From Asterias amurensis (taxonomy: Eukaryota > Echinodermata > Asteroidea > Forcipulatida > Asteriidae): 64,000 nt of DNA. Position numbers and translations under genes: made by a program. Below are positions 30,201-41,956 of this stretch, in pieces; position 1 is the first letter of the stretch; the number at the start of each line of letters is the position of its first letter. The notes under the pieces were generated by a model. It was not told the DNA's origin. It ran no database searches and saw only the letters and a list, made by a program, of their open reading frames with translations. The DNA is taken from assembly GCF_032118995.1 (NCBI RefSeq), contig NC_092661.1:10912494-10976493 (forward strand). Reading direction: 5' to 3'.

Positions 30201-31679
30201 TTGTCCGCGGTGGAATCTGGTGCAGCTATCAAAAAAGGAAAGGCTCGAAACTTAGCGTGATGTTTCTTTCGTTTTGCCTTTTGCAAATAAAGTTGTTTTC
30301 ATTAGATCTCTGCCCGCTGCTGACTGGCCTGTCCTATGTTTCAAGGGATCAACACTATACATAGAAAAGGGAAGATAGTGGCTGGCGTAAAAATGTGTCA
30401 AGTAATGATTGGACTTGGATCAGATTGGTTTAACCTAACCCAAAAGCACTTGTTATCTAGTGTTTCGCACCAGGTTAAACTCACAGACATAAAGGTTCTT
30501 TATGTCTGCATAAAGGTTCTTTATGTCTGTAGTTAAACTCCAATAGTAACCATTGCTAAATGCTAAATATAAAAAAAATACTGTGGAAAAAAATACCTGG
30601 TAAGTCTGCTGGTTGCAAAAGTGACCGCATAGACAAAACTTTTGCAACCCACCCCCCCCCTCCCCCCCCTCCCCCCCCCCACACACCTCATAGTTTCGGC
30701 CACTGTGCTTGCCGCCTTGCTGGAAATCAGTGAGGTACCGTTAGTTCCAATAATTACTATTCACTTTTTGTAATGTGCATGCATGCAGTGAAACCTTTTG
30801 ATGTCAAGTTAACTTCGCCTTGTTTACAACAATACATCGGAGTTTCCAAAGGTTATCCGACCTTACTCGAACTCAAAAGACTAACTTGTTCGGCATGACA
30901 AAACAAACTCCCGTGAGAAATGAAACTCCGAGAAATTGAAATCAACGAGGCCAAGGCTATGTTCAAACTCCAGTATCATTTTCTGCCCAGTTTCCAATGT
31001 TTCATAATTGGGTCGGGCTGAATGTATAGAGTCCATTACCACTCTCCCGTCAATAATTGAGGTTACAAAGACTACGAAACCATTTTTAACTAGCATTGAA
31101 TGCCAGGTTAGAATCGATTTAGTGAGGGATTATCCTGCCACAAAGGGGATTTGAAATGGGTTTCGGTTTTTTACCCCCAAAATGTCAGATCAAATCACGC
31201 TGGATACAATCGCAGAAAATCTCATTTACCAACTTTCCGGTTGATGAGGTGATGGTGCTGAAAATATCGCTTTTGATATCGTTTTAGTGCGTATAGAAAG
31301 TCTCACTTCAGTCTTGAAGGGGTAAGGGAGTCTTCCCTCTATACTTCAACTCTAGTGTAAGTTTCTACTGTAGCTTTTGTTTACATTCTGAGGTAACAAG
31401 TGTTGTTTTTTCCTCTAATTTTATGGATGAGTGGGAGCCGAAAAATGGTGGTCTATTTACGTTTGGTAAGTCTAAGAATCGTGTGTTTCCTATGGCATTA
31501 CTCTTCATCGTGGACATTTTCCACTCCGGATTTTCGGTCATTTTCTCAATAACGCGACCACCTTTGAAATGAAGTTATAATGAGTTGGTTTTAATGTATA
31601 TAATTATCTACATTTTCATTTAGGATTGTAACATTCAATTTCCACAACTAAACGACCCTTCCACAAACTAAACGACCCT
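30201..31679. other. No gene; direct repeats and poly-C
   Basis: 30484-30532 holds two 22-bp copies of CATAAAGGTTCTTTATGTCT, each with dyad symmetry. A C-rich run lies at 30647-30678. 31641-31680 repeats CACAACTAAACGACCCTT. The remainder is unique DNA with no exon that I can support. Confidence 0.5.
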
Positions 31680-32075
31680 TTAAAGGCAGTGGATACTACT
31701 TTTGGTAATTACTCAAAATAATTATCAGCATAAAACCTCACTTGGTAACGAGTAATGGCGAGAGGTTGATGGTATAACACATTGTGAGAAACGGCTCCCT
31801 CTGAAGTGACGTAGTTTTCGAGAAAGAAGTAATTTTCCACGAATTTGTTTTCGAGACCTCAAGCTTAGAATTTGAGGTCTCGAAATCAAGCATCTAAAAG
31901 CACACAACTTCGTGTGACAAGTTTTTTTTTTGTATTTCATTCATATCTCGCAACTTCGACGACCAATTGAGCTCAAATTTTCACAGGTTTGTTATTTTAT
32001 GCATATTATGTTTAGATACACCAAGTGAGTGAGAAGACTGATCTTTGACAATTACCAATAGTGTACACTCTTTAA
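31680..32075. mobile_element. Family A MITE (A7)
   Basis: It runs from TTAAAGGCAGTGGATACTAC to GTGTACACTCTTTAA with TTAA at both ends and the full A interior. Confidence 0.85.
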
Positions 32076-33228
32076 AAATCGCCATAATGTAATTATTTCA
32101 ATGATACTCAGCTCAAGACTCAAGCTGGGCTCGTGGTTAGGTTCTTTTGAATGCGAGTCATCGATCAGTGCAGGAATGATGAGAGAGGGGTTTTCGACTG
32201 ACGGAAAATCCCGCTAGTGGTTCTATAGGTTTCCGTATGTGATTATGTATTGCTTCATAATGGGTCGTGCCCTAAAACAACTTTGACTTACAGTACTGTA
32301 CACTCATTATCAATAACAAGGGGGCGCTACAAAACAGCTTGGAGGCGTGTATTTAGGTCTATATTATTCAAGAATATAAGCATACTCTTTGTTGTTAATA
32401 AATATTATGCCATAAAAGCTACTATTGAAAATTGAAACACTCCTTAAAGGTGAGTCATAGATTTTTTTGTATCAACGTAATGCTGATTTATAGGCCAAGT
32501 CATCAATAAACATACAATAAAAGTCACATGTGGAAAGTTCAGCAATACAGTGTCTTCTTGTTGAGAAAACAGCGAAAAACTCTTACGGTGTTTTCATCGA
32601 ACGTCGATCAGCGATGTGACAGCGGGTGCCAGCCGCATGTCTGACCGCCCGTAGCATTCACTGAGATAGACACCAAAAGTTGCCTGAAACTTAGCAATAT
32701 TTTTATTTTAAAATATCATAATTTTCTGTTGCAAACTGTTTAGGCCCTACCAAACAACCCAAAATGTAAACTTTTAATTGACTTCTACTAATCAACGGGG
32801 ACACTTCAGACGAAATCATTTTGCAAGAACGGGACTTTTGGATAAATAACTATTTATTTTCCTATCCTTTTGAAATCTAACTTTGTGAGAAAGTTTTCCG
32901 GTGTCTTATGATGTGCAAGCTGAGGGTAGTCTACGTGTTTATACCAGTAACAAACCAGAACTGTAAAAGAGATGGTACCACACTATCCTTTAACGACCAA
33001 GCCACAATACTATTGTTTTAACGACATATCTTTGAGCCAACTCTCTGCAGTGTTTTCTGAACACCCTGAATCAAAACCGTCAAGGATTACAGGATTGTAG
33101 AACTGAAATGTCAGTCATTTACACTCCAGTGTTCATGTTGTGATCAACCATGAAATGATCCTGTGAACATTTTGGCTTCATCGGTAAACTACTCAACGAT
33201 AAAATATTTGCAAACTCCACGTAGGCCC
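32076..33228. other. No gene seen
   Basis: AT-rich unique sequence. I find no exon with borders, no repeat family and no RNA gene. Confidence 0.5.
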
Positions 33229-33862
33229 TACCACGAAAATCTCAAATAATATTCCTCTAGTTTTGTAATATATTTTGTTATGAAGTTATATCGGTATATT
33301 ATACCATGGCTAAAGGATAAAATAGTTGAGTCCACGTAATATTTCATAATGAAGTTAGCTATATCAGATATACCATGGCTCAAGGATGAAATATATAAGT
33401 CCACGTCTTCGTTACATTACAAAATCTCAAATAATATTCCTCTAGTTTCGTAATATTTCATATGAATTTGGTTATTTCGGTATACCACTCAACATTACGA
33501 AATTTCAAATTATACTTTTCTAGTTTCAAAATACTTCATCGTTATACCACTCATCATAATATCTGCAAAGTCCACGTCTTTGTTCCCTTACGAAATTTCA
33601 AATAATATTCCTCTAGTTTCGTAATATTTCATATGAATTTGGTTATTTCGGTATACCACTCAACATTACGAAATTTCAAATTATACTTTTCTAGTTTCAA
33701 AATACTTCATCGTTATACCACTCATCATAATATCTGCAAAGTCCACGTCTTTGTTCCCTTACGAAATTTCAAATAATATTCCTCTAGTTTCGTAATATTT
33801 CATCGGTATACACCACTCATTGATAACATGTTTGCAAAGTCCACGTCTATGTAACATAACAA
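33229..33862. repeat. AT-rich tandem array (171-bp period, smaller sub-units)
   Basis: AATAATATTCCTCTAGTTTC, GTAATATTTCAT, CGGTATACCACTCA and GCAAAGTCCACGTCT recur five or more times. The copies at 33459 and 33630 (CATATGAATTTGGTTATTTC) are 171 bp apart and nearly identical over their whole length. Outer units are more diverged. TTACGAAATTT and CTAGTTTCGTAA give short dyads in each unit. Confidence 0.85.
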
Positions 33863-34150
33863 AATCTCAAGTATTACAAAATGATTTATGTCCGGATTTC
33901 TGACTCAGCGAACACAGTCATAAAGCACAGCCAGTTTATAACAACGGTATTATTTTGACAGTGCTGTAAACCACACTAATCCTTATGTCATAAGAACCAC
34001 ATTTTTTTGAGGCAATAAAAATAATGCAGCTCTTTTCGTTGGGTTGTCGTGAATTTGAATGGAACGTCGTAAATATTCAATTGATGGCTGGGGTTGCCCC
34101 AAATGGCACTGCAAGATATAGTGATGCGAACCCCATGAAAATAAGTCAAT
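33863..34150. other. No gene seen
   Basis: A 61-codon plus frame at 34024 ends inside fold-back B2 and has no domain. Nothing else is recognised. Confidence 0.5.
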
Positions 34151-34393
34151 GGGTGCGTTCGTTTAGCTTCCCTGGGTCGACCCCGGTCTGCCCCGGTACG
34201 TTCGAATAGCTTTGACGTGGCTCACCCGCGTCATCCACCAGTGCCCTGCTTGTGGAGTGGGTCACTTGGGGGTGACATGAGGTGCGTGCCGTCACCACGA
34301 GAGGGCGAGTGTGGTCGTTCGATTAGCTCTTGTCAGGGGCTCACCCGAGTGTGCACCACGGGGTCGACCCAGGGAAGCTAATCGAACGCACCC
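34151..34393. mobile_element. Family B fold-back element, long form (B2)
   Basis: The outer arms GGGTGCGTTCGTTTAGCTTC and GAAGCTAATCGAACGCACCC match B1 and B3. The centre differs and is longer, with a second pair of arms (CGTTCGAATAGCT / CGTTCGATTAGCTC) and GTGGCTCACCC/GGGGCTCACCC blocks. Confidence 0.85.
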
Positions 34394-34679
34394 AAAGTTA
34401 TTGGCTTTTGGGGTTATTCTTTGATAATTTTGTGCAGTATTTCTATCTTCTGTTCTATTTTGAGTTATCTAATTTCATTGTATTTTCTCCTGTTGTTGTG
34501 TAGGCCTATGTATTTTGTGGCATGCGTGTTCTTGCTGTAAATTCAATCAATCAATCATAGTCTTGTTTGGGGTCCGCAATATATATATCCTATAAAACAG
34601 AAGTTTAAACTGGGTTCATGAGTTTGCACTTTTGGACCTTCGTCATATTATTGTAACTTCATTCCCCATTACCATACCA
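34394..34679 (+). other. Possible LINE 3' tail, no gene
   Basis: TTGTTGTGTAGGCCTATGTA to AATCAATCAATCAATCATAG at about 34490-34560 looks like the short tandem end of a LINE. There is no reverse transcriptase piece to prove it. Confidence 0.35.
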
Positions 34680-34855
34680 TACTCAGTACTTTCCAAAGTT
34701 CTGTGGAAAAAAATAACAGGCATATTACTCGGTTGGGATTCGAACCCACGACCTTTGCAATTCTAGAGCAGTGTCATGGCAACTATATATCACCAAGATT
34801 GCCCGCTGTAGCTAGAGGCAGTTCGATTCCTACGTTTTCACAGTGGGTACTGCAA
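34680..34855 (-). mobile_element. tRNA-derived SINE S-I copy
   Basis: On the minus strand it has GTGGGTTCGAATCCCAACCG (B-box), AGTAATATGCCTGTTATTTT and AGTACTGAGTATGG. The 5' block GCCTCTAGCTACAGCGGGCA matches the head flank of the copy at 26843. Confidence 0.75.
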
Positions 34856-35726
34856 AAGAGATATTCACACGATGTCTATCTTCCATATATTGCAAATTTT
34901 AAAATCCTACCTATTTCTGGTTCATTTAGACACAGATTCCGGGCCGTTCTGATCAATGTGGGTCAGGCTCCACGGGACCCCGGGTCAGTTCTGACCCAGA
35001 AGTACGGTGAGGAATCTCATCCATTCTGACAAAATTCTGTTTTTGTCTTGCAGGTTCTGGAAAACAAAGTTTTTCATAATCAAGATTTTGGGAATGATTA
35101 ACGAGAATTCGTATGCTGACATCATGAAAATAATAAAAATGCATTGCGTGGAAATTTTAAAATATAAAAGTATAGGCCTATGAGGAGACACTAAGGCCCA
35201 ACTTAAACTTTGAGTTAAAGAAGCTGGGATTGTTATGTGACCTTTATACCTCCTTGCGCTATTCTCTATACGATGATACCTCCATGTTGTAAACAAGACC
35301 CACCATAAGAATCTCCATTTGAAATCCAAACACCCATTCTGTTTCTTTATGACCCTCTTGATGAGGATGAACACCTATTTACAGTGACCTTTGACCCGGG
35401 CTTTGGACGGCCATGAAAGATAATGGCAGCCATTAATATCCCCTGCCTGTGAAGTTTTATTGGTCGTTAACGCTTGCTGCAGCGGTGTAAAGACGGACTG
35501 TTTTCTGTTTTCCAAGTAATTATTCACCAGGCCATTCATGGTTTGGTGTTTTTATGACTCCTCGGTTTGTTGTACGCGGTTTATATACCCACACACCCCA
35601 GAAAGCAGCATTCTTTCTTCCTCCATGATTGAGGAGAGGAACCCATTAATAACACCAGTGATCATTGATCGGGCAACCGCAGTGCAGATTTAACACACAG
35701 GCACATTATAAAATAGACGTATAATT
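34856..35726. other. No gene seen
   Basis: 34955-35010 contains an isolated GGGTCAGTTCTGACCC palindrome related to element L. The rest is unique-looking. A 129-codon minus frame (34985-35374) has no domain and no splice support. Confidence 0.45.
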
Positions 35727-35952
35727 AGTATTATAAATGTAAACGAGCAAAAAAAAACACCAACTCTTTGCATTTCGAGTTGTCCCTCAAATGGCTCTTT
35801 AAAAAGAGGGTTTCACTCCAGGACAGAGTGAAAAATTACTCAAAAAGATGCAAACTTCAATCTAAAAGAGTTGAAGACCACTCGAAAAAGAGTTGTCCTT
35901 CATATGGCTCTTCAAATAGTGCATTTTCACTCTTTACATTTTAAGAGTAATG
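35727..35952. mobile_element. Family M inverted-repeat element (M1)
   Basis: It holds CTCTTTGCATTTCGAGTTGT, CACTCCAGGACAGAGTG, GATGCAAACTTCAATCTAAA and a right end with CACTCTTTACATTTTAAGAG. Copies lie at 47275-47502 (inverted) and 50511-50664. Confidence 0.75.
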
Positions 35953-36305
35953 GTTTACATTAATCATTGGTTTATGAAGGAGAGTAAAGATCATCCATAC
36001 ATTCAACAGTCAGTTCTTTCTTATATTTTTCAAAACCTGTCAGACTTCCGTGAAACGGGTGCAGACATTTCAAGGAAACTGCTAAACCTCCAATATTGAT
36101 CCAAACAAAACTTACTCAACAATGGCAGAAGTTCAAAGAAAGAATTATTTGTTAGAATGATTGAATACACGTTTCGAACATTAAACTTCTCTGATGGGGT
36201 CCGTCGACATATCGGGAGTATAGGGCCTATGGCTCTCCATTTCACTTTCAAATAATTGTCAACTATAGGCTATAAACCAAAGCCGGTGTACACGGAACCA
36301 GATGT
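35953..36305. other. No gene seen
   Basis: Unique AT-rich DNA between M1 and A8. Confidence 0.5.
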
Positions 36306-36695
36306 TTAAAGGCAGTGGACATTATTGGTTATTACTCAAAATAAATATCATCATAAAACCTCTCTTGATTACAAGTAATGGGGAGAGATGATAGTATAAA
36401 ACATTGTGAGAAACAGCTCCCTCTGAAGTGACGTAGTTTTCGAGAAAGAAGTCATTTTCCATGAATTTGATTTCAAGACCTCAAGTTTAGAATTTGAGGT
36501 CTCGAAATCAAGCATCAGAAAGCACACAACTTCGTGTGACAGGGGTGTTTTTCTTTCTTTCATTATTATCTCGCAACTTCGACGACCGATTGAGCTCAAA
36601 TTTTCACAGGTTTGTTATTTTATGCATATGTTGAGATACACCAACTGTGTGAGGACTAATCTTTGACAATTACCAATAGTTTCCACTGTCTTTAA
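36306..36695. mobile_element. Family A MITE (A8)
   Basis: It runs from TTTAAAGGCAGTGGACATTA to CCACTGTCTTTAA with TTAA at each end. All internal A modules are present. Confidence 0.85.
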
Positions 36696-37078
36696 GAGAG
36701 CTTTGACTAGTCCAATATTTTGGCTGTCCATCGCTTTTTCATTTATTGATGTTTGTCATATCCTTATTATTTCAGATCATGAGTTTTGTACAATTTGATG
36801 TTCACTGTGATAAATAATTTTTGATTCCAAATTAAGGATCTGTATTTCGTTTGATAATTTATTTTCTTGTTTGTCCCTTTTACTCAGTAAAACACTTTTT
36901 TTCCAAAGATGCCCAGCAAAAACCAATATTCATTACATAAAAATAGACACTGTACCAGACAATGTTCAAATATTTTCACAGAGAATAAAAAACATGACAG
37001 TACATTCTACTTTTCGTTAATGTGTGAACGAAACAAAATGGCGCGCATATAACCCTCGAGACCAGAACACCCTTCCTT
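36696..37078. other. No gene seen
   Basis: AT-rich unique DNA; no feature supported. Confidence 0.5.
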
Positions 37079-37196
37079 CATGGGTGCGTTTTGGCGGTGG
37101 TAACCAATACCAGTGTTCATTCATTATTAGCCAACGGTAAATTCAACCGAAACGTTTGGTTACGACCGCCAAAAACGCATCCCATGTACAAAGTGC
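37079..37196. mobile_element. Fold-back element T1
   Basis: CATGGGTGCGTTTTGGCGGT with GGTAACCAA and the inverse TTGGTTACGACCGCC with AAAAACGCATCCCATG make 30-bp arms around a 55-bp loop. No second copy is seen in the window. Confidence 0.85.
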
Positions 37197-37378
37197 AGGT
37201 GTGAATTATACGACCCACGGAATCTTGCCCGTTGACCATGACCGACCGACAATATTGCTTCCACTTTGAGTGTAGTACACAATGGGGGTATTAAAAGTAT
37301 TCTAGAAGATTAAGGATACAAAACATCATTGTCCAAGTTTAGTCATAAAGCTTACTGATATACTATAAATAAGCAAAC

Positions 37379-37512
37379 AATAGTTAATGGCCTGACGTTT
37401 CGACCCTATAGCAGAGTCTTTCTCGAAGTTACCTGTTCATGTTTGTTGTGTTGTTATTTAGCCTTTGAGAAAGACTCTGCTAGGGTCGAAACGTCAGGCC
37501 ATTAACTATTTT
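37379..37512. repeat. Fold-back with GACGTTTCGACC motif (W1)
   Basis: AATAGTTAATGGCCTGACGT, TTTCGACCCTATAGCAGAGT and CTTTCTCGAAG face CTTTGAGAAAGACTCTGC and the inverse of the rest. Related text occurs at 48710-48745, and GACGTTTC is in the 39-bp array. Such motifs recur in many animal genomes, sometimes beside Penelope-like retroelements; that link is from memory. Confidence 0.75.
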
Positions 37513-38103
37513 TTTGCATTTATACCCTCGGTCCATTTGGTTGGTAAGTTGTTTGCAACAGCTAATTCTATTTTCTATACTAGAACATATTTTGACTGTG
37601 AAATGCCTCCCCATGAAGCCATCTTCGAGAAATTTGTATATGGAAAAAAACCTAGAAGCACAACACTGATTTCGGTCGTTCCTACAAAAATTAAAACAAA
37701 CATGCAGAAAATTGGCTTTGGTTTTCACTAGTTTCTCCCGTTTCACATCACAACGAATACAGCCCAAATTGCATGTAGGCCTTTAGCTCTACCAATCCCG
37801 TATAATACCTATAATTTTCGCAATAATCATTATAAATTTTTGTTATTTTTTTCCAAAGACGGGGAGGTACCCCCCCCCCCCCCCCCGTTTACGACCGGTA
37901 GTACGGGTAAAAGCACATACAAAATTCGCGATATGGATGAACTGAGACCTATTGATAGATCTATTGATATAAACAAACAGGTTTTTATTTAATGACTACT
38001 AAACCAAGGGTATACAACTTCCCCTGCAATCGAATGCAGCCACGGAACCGGAAATAATATCACTTAAAAGGTTTAATTTTTCAGGCGATTGTGGTCATGG
38101 AAC
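37513..38103. other. No gene; poly-C run
   Basis: Overlapping 88- and 95-codon frames on opposite strands have no domain. A run of about 18 C lies at 37870-37887. Confidence 0.45.
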
Positions 38104-38250
38104 TTCGTAGCCTTTTCACAAGGCTCTAAGCACCCCTCTTTGTTTGAACTCACAAGGTAGCATGAATAACACTGTGACGTTAGACGACGAACTGCACGGT
38201 ACTGCATTGGCAGTGCTTGCCATATACCGTGCGGGGTCGAAGCAATGTTT

Positions 38251-38420
38251 TTCAACCTCGTTCAGCGGTTCACACGAATTTTGACGTCACAGCCCTGTTT
38301 TCGCAGCGAGTGTTTCGCAGGAGGAGAGCACATTTCAACCGATGTGAATTATTCGTTGCGAATTTTGTGACGTTGAAATTCGTATCGCATTCACATTCGC
38401 AGGTAGTATGAACCGAGCTC
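38251..38420. mobile_element. Family D fold-back (D3)
   Basis: GCGGTTCACACGAATTTTGA to CACATTCGCAGGTAGTATGA and ACCGAGCT, with TGACGTCA in the left arm. The left end is diverged from D1. Confidence 0.75.
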
Positions 38421-38580
38421 CTGCGAATGCAAATGCGAAGCGAATTTGACGTAAATATGACGTCACAACCCTCCTTTCGCAACGATATTCGCAAGTGAGT
38501 TGCAGAAAGTTGAAATGCGAATTTGTGACGTCAACATTCGTATCGCATTCGCATTCGCAGGAAGTATGAACCGTGCTTTA
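38421..38580. mobile_element. Family D fold-back (D4)
   Basis: CCTGCGAATGCAAATGCGAA to CGCATTCGCAGGAAGTATGA, then ACCGTGCTT. TGACGTCA is present in both arms. It follows D3 directly in the same orientation. Confidence 0.8.
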
Positions 38581-38667
38581 CTCGTACAACAAGTGATACA
38601 TGCTACCTTATGAATTCAAAACGGGGTGCATGCGTGAAAGAACCTTGGGACAAGGCTACGAATTACC

Positions 38668-39640
38668 CCGTACGGTTCGCTGCTGACCATTTGTATTGAA
38701 AAGAAAAAGCTCGCCAATGAATGCAGCGGTTGCCCGTCAACACATATTCATTTCGTATGGTGCGTATGCATTTAATTATCACGCTATGCATGCTGATGGT
38801 TCATTGCCCCGGAACCAGATTAAAATCTTTTAATATTATTTTTCGCTCGGTGACGGCCGCCGTTTGCACTTGTAGAACCAAGAACTTTAAAGGGAGGGTA
38901 TGATTGTGTTTGATAATCTCTCTTTTGTTTAATTTTATGGCAATACAAACTTTGTGTTAACAGCCTCCAGCCTCCACCACCAGCAGCCTAAGAATTTTGA
39001 AAGCCATTTCACTTCGAATTAATGTGGGTTAAATATTTTGAATTGAATATGAGAAGCGTTACTGAAGTAACGCTTTTGAAATAATTCAGTTATATCTTTT
39101 TAACCATATTAATTTCATAATAACGAACGCTTTTATGGCACTAAGTGCCCAAATCGCGTGCCGCTTTCTTACAAGCAAACTTCAAAGAAGAAGACAAAAT
39201 CTCGCATGACGTCTTGCTTCCAAATATGGACGCTTTTAAAAAAACTAAATTATTAAAAAGTGCAAATTCGGTTGAATCCACGTCCACGGCTTGCATGATG
39301 AATCTATTTGAGCTCCTATCTTGTCGTCGCATCCTTTTACTCTAATCCCCAAAATAACTATCACTGCCCTTGTATTTCCCATCGCATCTCATCCCCCACC
39401 ATACATAATCACTTCGTGACATTCCCCCAGCTTAGCGGAAGAGACTTTCTTCTCTCTCGGTGCCACCGTGGGCTCCATTAAAATTTATGGAGCGGGATAA
39501 TTTCTTAAAATGCGGAGTCCGGACTCGCACTAACACAGCTGCAAATTAATGAAATATTTGGAGTTACGTATTTGATGAGTTACGATATCGTAAATCTGGA
39601 AATGCTGAGGACTAATTTGTGTACACGCAGACGGAGGGTA
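38668..39640. other. No gene; compact unique block and hairpin
   Basis: AAGCGTTACTGAAGTAACGC at 39054-39073 is a strong short hairpin. 39355-39560 is non-repetitive and of even composition (AGCTTAGCGGAAGAGACTTT, GTGCCACCGTGGGCTCC), the kind of block that may be conserved non-coding DNA. Confidence 0.4.
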
Positions 39641-39644
39641 TTTA

Positions 39645-40115
39645 CAACTTCCGTGTCAAGGCAAGTCCATCGAATTCGAACAACGAGACAGACAGTATAG
39701 TGGATTCTTTGTTCACACGAAGTTTATAGGGGCTGTTTGTAATCGCTGATAATATACGAATGGTATAACAAAGTATAACTAATTTTATAACTAATTTTAT
39801 AACTAAATGGATAACCAATTTTATATTTAATTTTATAACTAATTTTATAACTTCCATGTCAAGGCAAGTCCATTGAATTCGAACAACGAGACAGACACAG
39901 TGTATTCTTTATTCACACGAAGTTTATAGGAGCCTAGATTGTAATTCCTGATACGAACGGTATAACAAAGTATAACTAATTGTATAACTTAGTTATGATA
40001 ATTAACTAGTTTTGTAACTAATTGGATAACTAATTTTGTAACCTCCAAGTCAAGGCAAGTCCATCGAATAATCATTGAGACAGTACAGTGAATTCTTTAT
40101 TCACACGAATAATAG
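39645..40115. repeat. About 200-bp tandem repeat, two and a half units
   Basis: CTTCCGTGTCAAGGCAAGTC, CATCGAATTCGAACAACGAG, TTCACACGAAGTTTATAGG and ATAACAAAGTATAACTAATT recur from about 39647, 39850 and 40041. Each unit ends in a shorter internal repeat of TATAACTAATTT. Confidence 0.85.
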
Positions 40116-40137
40116 TTCGTTCATGCCTGTTGCTTCT

Positions 40138-40236
40138 CACAATGATTTATATATACTATCAACAGCTCATCATTGCTCGTTACCAAGTAAGTTTTTATGC
40201 TAACAATTACTTTGAGTAATTATTTTCTGTGCCTTT
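40138..40236. mobile_element. Family A MITE, right end (A14)
   Basis: TCACAATGATTTATATATAC, CGTTACCAAGTAAGTTTTTA and ACTTTGAGTAATTA match the right third of A3. The last 20 bases are altered (TTCTGTGCCTTTAA). Confidence 0.7.
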
Positions 40237-40498
40237 AATTAAGACAGTTGCCTAAACCCACCAGGACGACTCAATCGTCTTAATTCATATGGGGCGCCCC
40301 TTCGTCTCATCAATTTCCTTGTGCTTTAATTTCAACTACTCTTCAACTAACGCTCCTGGTTTTCCAGAGTGATGGAACTCGTACCAGGTTGAACTATAAA
40401 TTGGCTGAATAATTGAGTCTCTTGCATGCTCTGATTAATTGATGCTCTTATAGGCAAGTTTCAGGGTCGCCAATTCATCCGAACAGCACGGAATCACA

Positions 40499-40535
40499 TT
40501 TAAAGGTATCATACATGATTGGTCAAGATTAAATT
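40499..40535. mobile_element. Family I MITE, left end
   Basis: TTTAAAGGTATCATACATGA and TTGGTCAAG match the left end of I1 at 57346. The rest is missing. Confidence 0.6.
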
Positions 40536-40587
40536 CCCCCGAATTCCAAAAATCTACTCCGCGGTTGTAGAATTATAACAAGACAAT

Positions 40588-40730
40588 TGGAGACTTTGAA
40601 ACGCTAGGTGGCAGCAGACGTACCAGGTAAATTTCCGTTGTTTACGTAGTTCTGAGCGTGCGCACATTACCGAGAACAATGGATTTTACCTGTTAAGTCT
40701 GCTGCCACCAAGCGTCCCGAAAGTCTCCCA
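40588..40730. mobile_element. Fold-back element J1
   Basis: GGAGACTTTGAAACGCTAGG, TGGCAGCAGACGTACCAGGT and the inverse ACCTGTTAAGTCTGCTGCCA, CCAAGCGTCCCGAAAGTCTC form 45-bp arms. A single copy is seen. Confidence 0.85.
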
Positions 40731-41424
40731 TTTTTCAAAAGAACACAATCTACCCAGCAAGTAGATTATTAGGCCCAAACATGGTGTAACCGCCAACTAA
40801 AATAAACATAAAGCACCACCTTTCTGCGTAACAACATTTCACTCTGAAATGAATTCATATTCCAAAAAACAATCGACACTTAAAACATTTTAAAACAACC
40901 ATGGGTTTACATGGTGGAAATTTGGCATCACAAAAAGTTATCATATCCATGTTTTGCTGGTACCCTTTTCAAGATAAATTTGACAACCCTTCAAATTTAC
41001 TTTAAAAGTCAACTGCCGGTATAAACATCAAGTCTCGTTCAAGAAGTTCATTAAAACTATAATCTCAGCACCACTAGGATTTGTTTTGAGACAGTCCCTG
41101 ACTTATGCCACAGAAGGAAATAATATTGTTACTGTCTTCAGGTCACGCTGTGAATTCCTTGAGGGGCGGGTTTAAGCACGACCCACGAGACAGGAGATTT
41201 CCAAATGGAGTCTGCCGATTTCACCCTCTCGCTGTCGGTTTATTAGTTGGGAACATAAAAATCGTCAATCGCGAGACTCCTTGGAGGCGTTTTGTTCACT
41301 GGAACAGCTGTTACAGTAGGTTTTATGATATCTGAATTACAGCATAGAAGACCCTACTTATATTTAACAATTTTTAGTTTTTGTCCCGGGTATTTTCTAC
41401 AAAAAGGAGCCCATTCACTTTAAT
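40731..41424. other. No gene; compact unique block 41100-41340
   Basis: 41100-41340 is non-repetitive with mixed composition (CAGGTCACGCTGTGAATTCC, TCAATCGCGAGACTCCTTGG, a CAGCTG E-box). It may be conserved regulatory DNA; that is inference. Confidence 0.4.
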
Positions 41425-41623
41425 TTAAAGGCACTCGACACGTTTGGTAAGTGTCAAAGACCGGTATTCTCACTAAAGTATATCCAAACATACTGCATAC
41501 AAATCAGTGAAACTTCGATGACCAATTAGTCCCAAATTTCACAGAGTTGTAAATTTATGCAACGGATACACCAAGTGAGAATACTGGTCTTTGACACTTA
41601 CCAAAGGTGTCCAGTGCCTTTAA
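41425..41623. mobile_element. Family H MITE (H1)
   Basis: A 199-bp element from TTTAAAGGCACTCGACACGT to TGTCCAGTGCCTTTAA, with arms GGTAAGTGTCAAAGACCGGT and ACTGGTCTTTGACACTTACC and TTAA at both ends. It is a short relative of family A. Confidence 0.9.
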
Positions 41624-41956
41624 TCATTGAATTCATTTTAAAGTTACTTTGCCTCTTCGGTAGAAAGAGGCGAGATCCAATTTTACTTTGAGACATGCAA
41701 ATTTATATAATATTATACTCAGGGACGCATGGTAAACTTATATTAATGCGAAGAAATTGGCAATTAGCCTTGGCACAACTATGGCTGAGAAAAGCTGCTG
41801 CGCTTTGAATGCTAGGTGCGGGAACTGTTTAAATTGAAATTTATATCTTTCTTAATCATTAATTTTAATTTCAACTGTTTTGAGGAGCTTTTAATTTGTT
41901 GACAACTATTCAGTGATTTAAATGTGTGCAGTGTACAGTGTTATAGGAGCCATACA

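Larger units (their letters stand above)
38104..38667. mobile_element. Large inverted-repeat element holding two D copies
   Basis: The outer arms (38106-38168: CGTAGCCTTTTCACAAGGCT, TTTGAACTCACAAGGTAGCA) are the inverse of 38596-38662 (ATGCTACCTTATGAATTCAA, AACCTTGGGACAAGGCTACG). The interior is two family D fold-backs in tandem. Confidence 0.8.

Noticed and set aside
37465-37767. 88- and 95-codon frames on opposite strands
   Set aside because: They overlap each other, start in fold-back W1 and have no domain.
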